DNA from: Isoetes taiwanensis
Taxonomy: Eukaryota; Streptophyta; Lycopodiopsida; Isoetales; Isoetaceae
Reading direction: 5' to 3'
Assembly (NCBI GenBank): GCA_021234155.1
Contig: JAJEKV010000015.1
Location: forward strand, 8,900,458 to 8,964,457
Length of the DNA: 64,000 nt
Shown one piece after another: positions 11,888 to 22,607 of this stretch. Numbering within the stretch: the stretch's first letter is position 1; every line of letters begins with the position of its first letter. The position numbers were made by a program, and so were the translations under genes. The notes under the pieces were generated by a model that saw only the letters and a list, made by a program, of their open reading frames with translations, searched no databases and was not told the origin of the DNA.

Positions 11888-13615
11888 GTTGTTTTTTGTT
11901 GCAAAGAAATCTCCAACACTGATTCGCGGAGCAGATCTAATTTGAATATGTTCACTCCATAAGCAGATCAAGCAAATTGATTTGAGGTATTTTGATGGCT
12001 CTCAAGCTTATTTTGTATTCTTGCATTTGGCATCTGTATTTATAGGATTGATATTATGAGCACCGATGATTAATGATTTCGTTGCAATGCTTCAACTATA
12101 GATGTTTCGGCCTTGATCAAGCTGCATAACAACAGTTGTTTGCAACTTCTGCAATCTCTGAACAACGAACCTTGGGATATACCATTGTTGACCTACTGCA
12201 ATTATGCACCTTCAATTTAACCTTAGGACCTATAGTGCAAACGATGCCCGTGCCTACCATGAATCATGTATTGCGTAGGATAAGGCTATATGAGAATATA
12301 AAGGCAAGTTAGTTCCATTGTTAGGTATGTTTCAAACATTGTTGCTAACATATTAACAAATGCTAGGCATCAGTGTTAAAGCCTTTCAAATATATTGGCG
12401 AAAATTTGCTAACTACGTTAATGAACTTGAACTTGAAAATGGTGAACGCATAATGTGCTTCAAGCCTTTTTGTATATTTTGTCAATCATTTTACAAATGT
12501 ATTTCATTGTTGCAATTTAATCTCAAGTGCAGTACGTATATAGATATGTTAAAACAATACAATTTTTCTTTTAAAGTTGCTATGCCTCCCCTTTTGCCTG
12601 GACTAATACTCTAAACATTTGTCTGCATCATTTGACACACATTGTGCTCATTATAAACTACTAAATTAAATTGAATTAAATTATAGTCTACATGTAGCTT
12701 AGGAAGCATATTTGCATCCAACAACTTTACCACCAAAGAAATACCCTCGAGTTGTTTGGTGCATTCATTTTACAATATAATTGCGGTCAGATGTTTGGTG
12801 CATTCATTTTGCAATATAATTGTGGTCGGGTGTGTGTGTGTGGAATACTATTGTGAATATCAACATGTGACGCTGTTGTTGGAAGTTGCAAATAAGAAGT
12901 TAAAAGGCCTAGAAAAAACATATGCCATTCTTTAGACTTAATCTTCTCTTTAAAAAAGGGATTCCAAGTATCAAAATGTTGGCTTTTTGTTGAATGGTCG
13001 ACTGGAGCAGGATATCCTGCCACTGCAAGTTTGATTCGTGCACAGCCATTGTTCGGCTATCGTGCATGCAGAGCTCAAGCACTTCTACTTGACGCGTTTT
13101 GGAAGCTTGGTTATCTTGCAAATGTAGCTGCCATTATTTTTGAGATTCAACAAAGAAGGCCGTAGTTATGGTTATTTGTTTACTAAGGCTTACATATAAA
13201 ATGTTGAATAGGACGAAATGAGTTATTACTTTCAGTTGCATCGGTGGGGATTGTATCTTTGATGGGTTTTCATTTCGTACTATCTTCAAATAAAGAATGT
13301 TACAAAACGGAAGCATGCGTATTTCATACTAACTTCAAATAAAGAATGTTACAAAACAGAAGCACGCGCAGGTTTTTATATCTTCATTTCTACAAAACAG
13401 ACATTTAGACACTTCTGTAATATGAATCTGTAAGAAACTTCTATATTATAATTTATATTAGCAATTGCCCTCCTCATTACAGCAAAAGAAAGAAGATAGG
13501 AGCTAAATAAGCCTCCATTCTATTGATGAAGAAATGACACACAATTCAAAATGCATATGTTATTAATGGCGAAGTGAACACATCGCTCTTATTTTATCTA
13601 AACTTAATATATTTT
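11888..13615. other. Anonymous AT-rich spacer with short tandem duplications
   Basis: No gene recognised. Contains a tandem duplication of a TTTGGTGCATTCATTT.CAATATAATTG unit (about 12,755-12,826), a (GT)n run near 12,829-12,840, and a 47-bp duplication of a CTTCAAATAAAGAATG-containing unit (about 13,283-13,370). The plus-strand frame 12,360-12,614 has no recognisable domain. Confidence 0.5.
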
Positions 13616-13619
13616 GCGC

Positions 13620-13940
13620 TTAAAAACTTTTGCATTGGAAGCAACTGGGCTTGATGGTGGTCTGACTGAGACGCTGGACAGCAGACATGATGGTAGAATT
13701 TGAAGCAGCATATATCTTGCAATTGCAATTGAATCCATAATCATCGCCAAACAAGCTGCCTAAGTTGCAGCAGTAATTGTTTGCAGCAGAACTTGTGCAG
13801 TTGCAGACTGCATTGATGGCTTGAGCCTCACAGAAGCACTCATCCAGAGTGGGAGTAATAGTAGCATGCGGCGTAGCGGGCATGGCGAAGAGCATTGCCA
13901 TGCCCAGGGCAAAGGCCACCATTATCATTTTTTTTTCCAT
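13620..13940 (-). CDS. Secreted cysteine-rich protein, unrecognised family
   Basis: An intronless 106-codon frame. It opens MEKKMIMVAFALGMAMLFAM, a typical signal peptide: basic start, ~15-residue hydrophobic core, small residues before a likely cleavage site near ATPHA. The mature part has ten cysteines spaced CxC-x8-CxC-x8-CC-x13-CxC-x25-CxxC, with no further membrane segment, so an extracellular or apoplastic disulfide-rich protein is expected. An in-frame ATG at 13,967 exists nine codons upstream, but a TATA-like ATAAATAG at 13,985-13,992 would place transcription start near 13,955-13,960, after that ATG, so the 13,940 start is preferred. I do not recognise the family; the spacing is not that of a typical lipid-transfer protein or defensin. 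Defence, reproductive signalling and spore or cuticle coat roles are all possible but unsupported. Confidence 0.72.
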   Translation of the reverse strand: MEKKMIMVAFALGMAMLFAMPATPHATITPTLDECFCEAQAINAVCNCTSSAANNYCCNLGSLFGDDYGFNCNCKIYAASNSTIMSAVQRLSQTTIKPSCFQCKSF

Positions 13941-13983
13941 ATTGCTTGCTTTGGATATCTGATACACACCACCACCTTCTGGC

Positions 13984-13993
13984 CTATTTATTC
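13984..13993 (-). promoter_or_regulatory. TATA-like box of the cysteine-rich protein gene
   Basis: Minus strand reads AATAAATAGG about 45 bases upstream of the preferred ATG at 13,940, the usual spacing for a plant core promoter. It is the main reason for the start choice. Confidence 0.55.
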
Positions 13994-14163
13994 ATGAACT
14001 GGGGTGTTCATTTTCAAACATGCACCAACTTAAAGTGCTCCCTGCCCAATTTCAACACTCTCCCTTACCTTATCTGGTAGCACCAACCCAGCCCTCCTTT
14101 TCCTTCCTTGCTTCTTTTGCAGAGGAAACAGTTTTCAGTTTTTTAATATGTCATGGTCTCATA

Positions 14164-14478
14164 TGTACTACCACTGACATGAGTTTTCTTCTCTGAAAAC
14201 CAATCTGTTCCTAAGGACTACAAAGTCCAAAGTACATCCTAATTATCAAGGTCTGAATGTACTACCACTGACATAATTTCCTTCTCAGAACGCCCATTGG
14301 TTCCTAAGGACTCCAAAGTCCAAAGATTGTCCAACCAACCTACATCCCTCCTTTTCCTTCCATAATTGCCTCAACTTTTTACGGCCTCAAGGTCATAAAT
14401 ATACTACCATTGACATGAATGCAGACAGGTTTCTTCTCTGAAACCCCCTTTGCTTCTATAAGGACTACAAAGTCAAAG
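14164..14478. repeat. Triplicated block upstream of the cysteine-rich gene
   Basis: Three related segments (about 14,164-14,232; 14,258-14,325; 14,401-14,478) share TACTACCA.TGACAT, then TTCTTCTCTGAAA, then AAGGACTACAAAGTC. They lie 170-500 bp upstream of the inferred transcription start, where duplicated cis elements could affect expression. No known plant regulatory motif is claimed. Confidence 0.72.
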
Positions 14479-15057
14479 ATGAACCTAACACAATTTAATT
14501 CCACATATTTATCTAAACTACACCTCCAATTAGGAAAGAAAATCAATAACAAACAGTAAAATGTGGACATGATGGGCTCTAGTGGAGGGGCATGCAGTAT
14601 TCAATTCTTTACAGGTGATCTCAAATTGCATGCTTTGATTGCTACTTGTACGAATTCCATTTGCAGATGAAATTTTAACATAGCTACTAGCTGAACTATT
14701 TCTTTGGAAGTTTCTTTGAACGCAGTGCATATGAATAATGAAGTACAGACTTACGGTTGCCTCCAGCATGCCCGCCGGAATCCTAACCCTAAAGTCACTT
14801 GCTTAACTAAATTCTACAAAATTAAAATAAAAAAAGTTCAAATTTTCAGAGGTTGGTTTTATATTGCATTTTATTTAACGTTCATTTCTGCATTGATGTT
14901 GTGGGTTTATAAGGTGCTAAAAATGTAAAAAATGTAATTGTTAAAGGTATTTTAGGTGTATTCGTAGACAAAGTAGTAGGATGCTGACGGTGGAAAATGA
15001 GTTTGAATGCATCAAAGGTTATAGAGAGGAGATAATTTGGGAAGAAAGTAGGGGAGA
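14479..15057. other. Spacer without recognised genes
   Basis: Short open frames on both strands with no recognisable domain; AT-rich near 14,810-14,945. Nothing else seen. Confidence 0.5.
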
Positions 15058-15235
15058 CCTTCCTTATTCGGCACCCCTCACCGGAAAACAGGCCAAAAAA
15101 CAGATAATCGGTGGAAAAACAGAAGAAAAGAGAAAAAACATTGCCGGAAAATGTTTAAACCATTGAAAAACACGCCAAAAACAGGGCAAATTTTTCTCCG
15201 ACATATTTTCCGGTGGGGGGGCCGAATAAGGAAGG
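15058..15235. mobile_element. 178-bp MITE-like element
   Basis: Terminal inverted repeats of about 30 bp: CCTTCCTTATTCGGC at 15,058-15,072 faces GCCGAATAAGGAAGG at 15,221-15,235, and both continue inward with a CCACCGGAAAA-like arm. The interior is A-rich and non-coding. No clear target duplication. Size and strong inverted repeats fit a non-autonomous DNA transposon. Confidence 0.7.
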
Positions 15236-16315
15236 CTACCCGAAAGTAGAAGTATTGGCGCAATAGAAGGAGTCGGAATCGGCGTTTCTAGCAGATAGAA
15301 TTCAGTCAGTAGGAGAGTCGGAATAGGCGTTTCTAGCAGATTGGGTTTAGTCGATAGGATTTTCTAATGTGAACGACCGAAGGTATGGCGATGGAGGAGG
15401 CTAATAGATGAAGGAGGAATACCTCCGTGTTGTGAGTTGGAAGAGCCGGCTTTGTTGATGGATCTGGCAAGTCACTTATTCACAGAGCCTATTACCTTCT
15501 TTCTTCTTGTTGAAGATGTAAAGTTCTAGTATTGTTTAGGATTCGCATCTAGTCTGTTGTTCACATGCATCGGGCGCACTTGTGGAAAAGCATATTTTTC
15601 ATATCCAGCCAGAAAGGGTCGTGGGAGCACAAAGTCAAATCTGCCATACATATGTTTCATGTGGCTATGAAAGGTAGAAACATATGAAAACCCGAAGCGC
15701 CTCCACCGCCAAGTGTCCGGCCATAACTTATGCTTTGGAAATAAAATCGATAGAGGAACTTTTGCAAATAGATTTCTAGATCCAAGACTCTTCGTGACTA
15801 GAACCAAACATAGATAGATCTCCACTGTCTATGATTCTACTCAGTCTTGAATTGAAGTTTGAAGATTCCTGGATCCAGCTAAGATGTCCTTTTCTTGTTT
15901 AGAATTTGAAATTGTATCCTTTGTTTGTGTAGAATTATTAAATGTTTGTCAATAACGCCGTCTCTTCTCCTCAAGGCAAACAAAGAAATTTAGAAACCGA
16001 GCTCCGTGAACATTACGCTATTTCTTCAAGAGTGGATTCACTTGGAAGAAGTTTCTTTTATATAGCGATTTCTTGCAGGGGGTTTAATTCGACCAGTCTT
16101 GCTAGTTAGCACAACCTATTGAGGCGGTGGAGCAGGACAGTAAAATTGACTTGGAAACCATTGGTACCGAATCATATGCTGACATGGAAATCACTATGTG
16201 ACCCCATCAAGGGGTCAACGAACGACTATGGTGTCTCCAATTGGAATCAAAGATGGAATATTCATAAGATCAATGGTCCACAATAAACGATAATAGAAAA
16301 TAAACGATATAGACA
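15236..16315. other. Spacer with one short direct duplication
   Basis: A unit containing GGCGTTTCTAGCAGAT is repeated at about 15,270-15,297 and 15,313-15,341. The minus-strand frame 15,526-15,825 (99 codons) has no recognisable domain. Confidence 0.5.
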
Positions 16316-16374
16316 CCCTTTTGTTTTGGGTTTTGACATCGATCAATAGATGTCAAAAACCCAAAACAAAAGGG
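16316..16374. repeat. Near-perfect 25-bp inverted repeat with 8-base loop
   Basis: The arm 16,316-16,340 is complementary to 16,349-16,374 with a single one-base bulge in a T/A run; the loop is GATCAATA. Both arms contain GTTTTGGGTTTT. It would form a strong hairpin in RNA or a cruciform in DNA. The loop is short for a plant microRNA precursor, so a MITE remnant or replication-generated palindrome is more likely. Confidence 0.8.
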
Positions 16375-16739
16375 TCACATGCCATTTTTTGATATGAAAG
16401 AATTCATGTTGATGTCTATCTCTTCCACCGATTCTCTATTCGGTTGAAAGGATTCATGTCAACATGAATCCATTGAATCTCAACACGTGGTAAATCTGAG
16501 GACACTTGGCAACGCAGAGTTCTTAACAGGAAGAAGAACGGTGCAGGAGCTCCAGAGCAGTTGACATCTTCATGAGACCCTGTCCAGATTTAGATGTTCA
16601 TGTCGACATAAAGGAATCGTTGTTGATATCTTCATGTGACCATACCCTAAGGCCATTTAAATTTGTGGACGAGAGACTACCTACGGGGTTGAAATAATTG
16701 AGCAGAAAAGAATAGTATAATCCTCAAGTTCAAGGATCG

Positions 16740-17125
16740 GCTCAGGATAGTTTTACCCTGGTTTCGGGGATCCCGGAGGTGAAAATACCGGCCTCCGGTA
16801 TCACCACATCTCTCGACGGAACCCGTTCTAGGCCCCTTCGTTTCACCGTACTGACCTGCGTCAATCTCAGTTCCGTTCCCCCGACGCATCCGGGCCGTCC
16901 GTGGTGTTCCCCGTCTCCGGTATCACCATAAAAAGTACAACGTGAATCCGCTGTCCGGAATCACCAATATGTGATCCTGGCCTCCGAGATCCCCTTGCCG
17001 TGGCCGATAATGCTCCTATAATCAGCTGTGGTTAGCCCAACGTCCGAGATCCCCCCATCCGGCGGATGTGATTCCCTCCTTTGGGATCACCAACCCATGA
17101 TTGATATCGGGATCCCGATATCGGC
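16740..17125. repeat. GC-rich degenerate repeat of TCCGGTATCACCA / TCCGAGATCCCC
   Basis: Variants of TCCGGTATCACCA and TCCGAGATCCCC recur irregularly across ~390 bp (for example near 16,796, 16,916, 16,955, 16,984 and 17,043), ending in the perfect 20-bp palindrome GATATCGGGATCCCGATATC at 17,103-17,122. Composition contrasts sharply with the AT-rich flanks. No coding sense found. Confidence 0.65.
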
Positions 17126-17699
17126 TGTTAGAATTGCAACTTATTTCTTAGTCTAGACAATGTCACTTAGAATATTAACCAATTTCACTATAAGCATTTA
17201 GCTCTTATTATAAACTAGAACAATAACTAGTAACCTTATAATACACATTATTCATTAAAGTTACCAAGTAATTTGCAGAGAGAGATTCATTCGAGAACCC
17301 AAGCCAATTCTGCTTCTTAATTCATCCGATCACTTCAATGCACTGGTGTAGAATACATCTTAGATTATATGGTGATCGATCCGGTCGCTGTGCCGAACTG
17401 ACCATTTCAAAACTCGGTTCCCTCCTTCTTCGTCATATTTCCAATTATATATATATACAAGCAAGACCTTAAGAGCAAAACGGCAAGAACCCAACAAAAG
17501 TAAAACAAGCACATCAAATGGCAAATGAAGAAGAAACACAATAAAACAGGAATACGTGCTACAAAATAAGAAAAAACATGAAGATCTGCAAAAGAAAAAC
17601 ATGGGAGCCACCATCACAAAAGCAATGCCTAGCTAGTACAGCTGCCAACGCCCTCACAAAAGCAGGGGCACCACAGCCAAATAGGGAGACAAAAAAGAG
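17126..17699. other. AT-rich spacer without recognised gene
   Basis: Contains a (TA)n run near 17,447-17,458. Short minus-strand frames here are hydrophobic or low-complexity and unsupported. Confidence 0.5.
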
Positions 17700-18540
17700 A
17701 GGAAAATGAGTATTTATTTTGTGGACACGTGGCAATATTTTATTAGCTAAATGCCACATAAGGTGGTTTCCACATTATTACTCAAAAGAATACAAAGAGT
17801 ACATGGGGGACTCAAAACCCAGTGGAGAAGATATCCACTAGAGCAACACTACCCACCACATACATAACATAGAAAAGCGAGAACACAGATCACCATGAGC
17901 ACAACCGCTTGCTATGATAGGTGTGAATCAAGATATTGCTCCCAAATGACACTTTTGACGCCATCCTTGCAAGAACATTTGTACGCCTTTACAATGCGAC
18001 TACGCATCGCTAAGCACTTGCATATCCGGAAAGAGCTGTCCCTTGAAGATGAGGAGATTTTCGTCTCTTCCGTGATGGACCGATGATCCAAGCAGATGCT
18101 AAGTGGAAAGCCCTTTGCCAACTTGTCCCAAGAACTAGGGATAGATGACAATAGGACCTCGGCCTGACTATTCAAGTCACAATGGAAAAGACTCGTAAGC
18201 CACCGCCAAGGTGTCGAACATGGTAACACAAGAAAAAGCAAAGGCTCAATTGTCTCATCCCTCTCGCATGCAAAGAGGGCGATCACAAAGACTCGGACTA
18301 AATCGATGAACCCGCGACGATCTAAGGAGTGATCCGGCCACCACAAAATGGATAGCTTAGGATGAAGCAATTTATCCCATACCCATCGCCGCATCGCTTT
18401 TACGATGAGGCTCTGGATAACTAAAGGCCACTTTGGCGATGGAGGCAACACCTGGATGAAGCAGACCACATACATCGAAAGTGCACCGTGCTCCTCCTTA
18501 ACACCGCCATGAACCACCCCAGAATCGGGGCCACATCTGT
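17700..18540 (-). mobile_element. LINE fragment, C-terminal zinc-binding region
   Basis: A 201-codon minus-strand frame (17,912-18,517) resembles the end of an L1-type pol protein. LFACERDETIEPLLFL..PCST.WRWLTSLF corresponds to the RT zinc-binding motif (C..C....E...HLLF.C...W..L), with the histidine and one cysteine lost. It continues through W and basic stretches to RIVKAYKCSC near the C-terminus. A related motif occurs on the minus strand at 40,219-40,431. The reverse transcriptase core is absent, as in 5'-truncated LINE copies. Edges are approximate and no target duplication was found. Confidence 0.6.
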
Positions 18541-19253
18541 GGGTGGAGGAAGTGTAGCAGCCTACTTTTTCCCAAATGCCCTGGCCCCAACGTGAAGGAG
18601 AAAGAACTTCAATTTGAACTCATTCCATGTCAACAATCTTGTCTCATTATAAAGGAATGTTGATTTATCCAACATTCATGTCTATGAAAAGCATTGTAGT
18701 CTAACAATTATCCTTTTACCTTACATTTCCCATTCGCCACGTCTTTAGTTGTCATACTCTCATTCTTTACAACACTCTTATTTTTTTACTCAATGATGAA
18801 GGAAACGGTTGTCATGGCGGGTGGCCATCAGATGTTAGGCAAGAGCAGGCTATCGACATTAGGCAGAGTGCCCTTCTTCCTATAGTAGAATTGGGGACTT
18901 CTTTTCTTCAAGCTACATCATGGAAATCAGATTCCTACAGTAGAGTGGGAAAGCTCCTTCCTCCATGGAACCTGACCCCATGCACCGAGAAATAATGGTC
19001 AATTCCCATGTAAGCATGATAAAGCTGGACATGCATCCACCATGGCGACGGCTTGGCTCACATTTCCATGTGCGTGACATCTTAACATCGTTGATTTGTG
19101 TGCAACATATACTGATAGGGATGTTTTGGTTTTTTCTTTCATTTGTTATTATAATATCTTATGTTAACCTTGGGTATTCAAAATACCAAAGCTTCAATTT
19201 GTTGTGCATGTATATACATATCCAATGTATGATTATAATATGATGTGCAAATG

Positions 19254-19406
19254 GTTTTTTAACCTAGACAGTAATAACTCTGTTGCGCTCTCTTATTGGA
19301 TCCCCCAGGCCGATTGGTCTCCGCGGACGATAAAGACTCTGCCTTATGCTATTCTATTCAATTCTATTCTATTCTATTCTATTCTATTCTATTGTTTTTT
19401 ACCTAG
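19254..19406 (+). mobile_element. 126-bp 5'-truncated LINE stub with target duplication
   Basis: Flanked by GTTTTTTAACCTAG (19,254-19,267) and GTTTTTTACCTAG (19,394-19,406). The insert ends in (TTCTA)n and carries CAGGCCGATTGGTCTCCG, the conserved 3' block of the LINE at the left edge. The insert is therefore the last ~125 bp of that LINE family, or a SINE sharing its tail. Confidence 0.78.
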
Positions 19407-19930
19407 CATATTATCATCTATATGCGTTAAAATAATATCTATTTATTTATTTATTTATTTTTAACTTAAGGATGAAGGAAAAAGTTGTCGTGTTGAGCAA
19501 TAAGTATTGTTAGGCTAAAACGACAATAGCTAGAAGTGCCCCCTTTTCTTTCAACTACATCATGGAAATCAATTATGCATCCCACTTGGCCCCACACATG
19601 GAAGAAGAGTTGTCAATTCCCATGTGGGTCACATTCTCATATGCATGGCCGTACATCTTAATATTGCTGGGACATGCACAACATAAATTGATAGGGATGT
19701 TATTTTGGATTTTGGGTGGCATCCAAAATAATAAAACTTCTATCTTTTGTGCACGTACATATGGATAGGTTACAGCTAAAAAACTTCGGAACGCATAGTG
19801 ACTAGTTACACAGAGAAGAGAAGTATGAATAATGCACAAAATTGGGGCCGTTTTATGTGCATGGCCTTACATCTTAACATCTTTGGGATGTGCACAGCAT
19901 AAATGATAGGGATGTTTTGGTTTTTTCTTG

Positions 19931-20320
19931 GGAAAATTACCAAAATGCCCCCATATTTTGCAAAAATGACCAAAATGCCTCTAAAACGAAGGGCAGTTTA
20001 GTTAATACGGTAATATAGTTTTTGTAGGTCATCAAAGCAAGATCAAATTCATCTAAATTGGAGTTGAAAGTCACAAGTTATGCTTTTTTGAGTTGTTTTT
20101 TGAAATCCATATTTAAAGCACTCTAACTTGAAGATTCCAGCTCCATTTTTTATCATTCTGCTGCCTTTAGATAGTCTCACTTTCATCTATATGTTTTGTG
20201 AAGATCACTTCCATGTTTTAATTAGTCACAAAGGAGTTATGACCATTTTCGTCAAACACCCCATTTTTAGGGGTATTTTGGTAATTTTTGCAAAATATAG
20301 GGGCATTTTAGTAATTTTCC
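19931..20320. mobile_element. 390-bp MITE with ~55-bp terminal inverted repeats
   Basis: GGAAAATTACCAAAATGCCC at 19,931-19,950 faces its near-perfect inverse at the right end (20,261-20,320); the arms continue through TATTTTGCAAAAAT. Roughly 54 of 60 positions pair. The interior is non-coding. It lies within one of the duplicated promoter blocks, and the flanking sequence matches the uninterrupted copy at 19,115-19,130, which gives an empty-site comparison. Superfamily not assigned. Confidence 0.82.
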
Positions 20321-21111
20321 TTTTTTACTTTTACTTGTTCTTACCATATCTTGTGTCGGTCCGGGCTAAATCCAAAATATCGAAGCTTTGGTTTGTTGTG
20401 CACGTACATACAAATCTGACTAATGCATGATCATATATGATGTGCAAATAGTTTTTAAGAGATCCACACCAAAAGTCGTCCTGATGGGACCTCAAGTAGC
20501 GCATGTCCATTCATGCATGAGTTTCTTTCTTAGATCTTTGCTTTTTAGTCAACTTTGGGGTAGTATTCTTTTTACCTCACATTTCCTATTCTCCACATCT
20601 TCACTTATTATATTCTCCTTCTTTACATAGCATATTATCATCTGTGGACATTAAAATAATATCTATTTATTTATCTTTTTAACCCAAGGATGAGAAAAGG
20701 GTTACCATGGCGGGTGGCCTTCAACCGCTGTTAGGCGAGAGCAGGCTATTGACATAGCCAGGAGTGGCCCCTTTCCTACAGTAAGTGTAATGGAGGACCT
20801 CCTTCCTTCAAGTACATCATGGAAATCAGATATGCATCCCACTTGACCCCGTGCATATGGAAGAAGAGCAGTCACATTCTAAAGTGAACATGATAAAGCG
20901 CTGATATGCATCCACCATGGCGGCAACTTGGACCACATTCTCATGTGCATGGTCTTACATTTTAACGTCACTTGCATGCACATAACATAAACTGATAGAA
21001 ATGTTAATTTGGATGGCACGTACATATGAATTTAATGGTTACAGCTAAGGAACCCCCGAATGCATAGTAACTAGTTACAGAGACATATGAATAATGCACC
21101 AAAATTGGAGC

Positions 21112-21120
21112 CTATATAAG
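21112..21120 (+). promoter_or_regulatory. TATA box of the MACPF-type gene
   Basis: CTATATAAG, 45 bases before the ATG at 21,165, standard plant core-promoter spacing. The other promoter-block copies lack this box. Confidence 0.65.
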
Positions 21121-21164
21121 AAGAGGCTCCAGTATAGTTATTCACCTCATCATCTCACTTTAAC

Positions 21165-22607
21165 ATGGATTACCTTGTTTATTGCATAATATTCTTCCTA
21201 GGCTTATGCCATGGCGCGTACGCTCAAGAAGGTAACTTAATATGCTCTTTTTCCTTTTCTTGTTGTACAACAACATGCTAATTAGGCATGCTTTGCAGAT
21301 TACAAGCAAGCCCTTGGATCTGGCGCATTTTTGCCCAATGTTGACACTCTAGATAATCTCCCTAGCTCTAGAAATATTTTCTCATCTGATGTTACTCAGT
21401 ATATAATCAAGTCAACTTATGCCGTGGTGAAGGACTTCAATCGTTTTTCTAAAGAAACTAAAGAAGTATATGATGAGGTAAGTAACTTCATCTCTCAACA
21501 ACTTGATAAGTAAGTTATGTTCCTGAACTAATCATTTGTGTTCATTACATTAGCTTGCCCAAAATGCTGGCATTTCGGGGTCTTATGCCTCCTTGAGCTT
21601 CAGCCTGGATCAAACATTCAAAGTCATAAGCAAGAGCTCCAGTGAAATTACATCAGCATATGTCAATGTATACTGCTTTGGATACAAGGCCGAACGAAGC
21701 GCAAAAAGGATACAATATCTAACGTAGCACTCCACCCCGAAGCTTCGGCGGATCCGCTAGCTCTTCCTCAACCTATTGAGAACCCCCATGAGTCATCCTC
21801 ATGGCTGCATTATGAAGACTTCTTGAAGAAGTGGGGAAGCCACTATGTAACCCGGTCTACACCGGATCATGGTTAAAAGAATGGAGTGTTGCTCGAAAAA
21901 GAGGGAAGTACCGCAGACCGATTTCACCGGCTCGTGCTTGTCTTAAATTTGGAGCAAAAAAAGGTGGAGATTGATGCATGTTGGAATTTCTACAAGCCAA
22001 ATGGATAGTGCCAGCGACTTTGAAATGAGTGATACCTTGTTTGTCAAGGGAGGAACCCCGAGACCCGTTCTCGTGATAACTATCGAACGACTCGATCTTC
22101 TAGCCAAGTTCAAGCTAGAGGGAAGTAGTAGTGAGGTTCCTGTCCAGTACAAATTTGCTACTTTATGGGATTTGATTCGAGAGCGTTTTGTAGTGGGGAG
22201 CAAGGAATGGCAGATTGCTACCAATCTTGAAGCTTACTATCTGGGATATCTAGCATTTGATTGCAAGTATAGGAGTCACCGGTGAGATCATTCAAAAAAT
22301 TTGTTGCTAAAACGGACCTTATAGCACAACATTTTATCAATGTTTGCGCCATGTAGAGGGTGCCATAGGGATGCCGATTGTCATATTGGAGGGGCTGGTT
22401 GGTTTGTGTTATTGTTATGGAGACACTTGTATTGAGAAAGATGCCACAAATCATCCGAGGATTCGTCGATATCAATCGGGTTCCTATTATGAAGCGGAGA
22501 ACCTCAGCTGCAGGTATCAAGTTGGTGTTTGGTGTGCATGTAGGCGGTCGGATTACTTTGACGAGGAGGGTTGCACAGATGCACACGTTGTCAACCTGGA
22601 CATGTGA
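21165..22607 (+). pseudogene. Secreted MACPF (perforin-type) protein gene, broken
   Basis: Exon 1 (21,165-21,231) encodes MDYLVYCIIFFLGLCHGAYA, a signal peptide. GT-AG introns follow to exon 2 (21,299-21,477) and exon 3 (from 21,554), in matching phase. Exon 3 has GSYASLSFSLDQTF, then an in-frame TAG at 21,725; reading resumes in another frame with FLKKWGSHYV, which fits the MACPF hallmark (Y/W-G-T/S-H-Y/F). A further stop (TAA at 21,874) and frame change precede QYKFATLW and EAYYLGYLAFD (to about 22,283). A cysteine-rich segment at 22,344-22,607 may be the last exon. MACPF proteins oligomerise into membrane pores; plants use intracellular ones (CAD1/NSL1) in cell-death control, and ferns are known for secreted or insecticidal members. 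With at least two stops and two frameshifts this copy should not give a full protein, unless some breaks are base errors. Confidence 0.6.

Larger units (their letters stand above)
18770..21164 (+). repeat. Promoter block duplicated three to four times upstream of the MACPF-type gene
   Basis: Segments sharing CATGGCGGGTGGCC, CTACATCATGGAAATCA, CATCCACCATGGCG, CATCTTAACAT and TGATAGGGATGTT occur at about 18,770-19,250, 19,470-19,850, 19,850-20,450 and 20,690-21,164. Copies are 75-90% alike by eye and are interrupted by a 126-bp LINE stub and a 390-bp MITE. Only the last copy carries TATA and runs into a coding region. This looks like the footprint of a tandem gene array whose other coding parts were lost. 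Confidence 0.7.

Noticed and set aside
16316-16374. microRNA precursor
   Set aside because: Loop of 8 bases and near-perfect short stem are atypical for plant precursors; no target evidence.
17360-17617. Cysteine-rich secreted peptide on the minus strand
   Set aside because: The frame is Phe/Cys/Ser-rich because of (GAA)n/(AAC)n-type low-complexity DNA; no coherent cysteine spacing or promoter.
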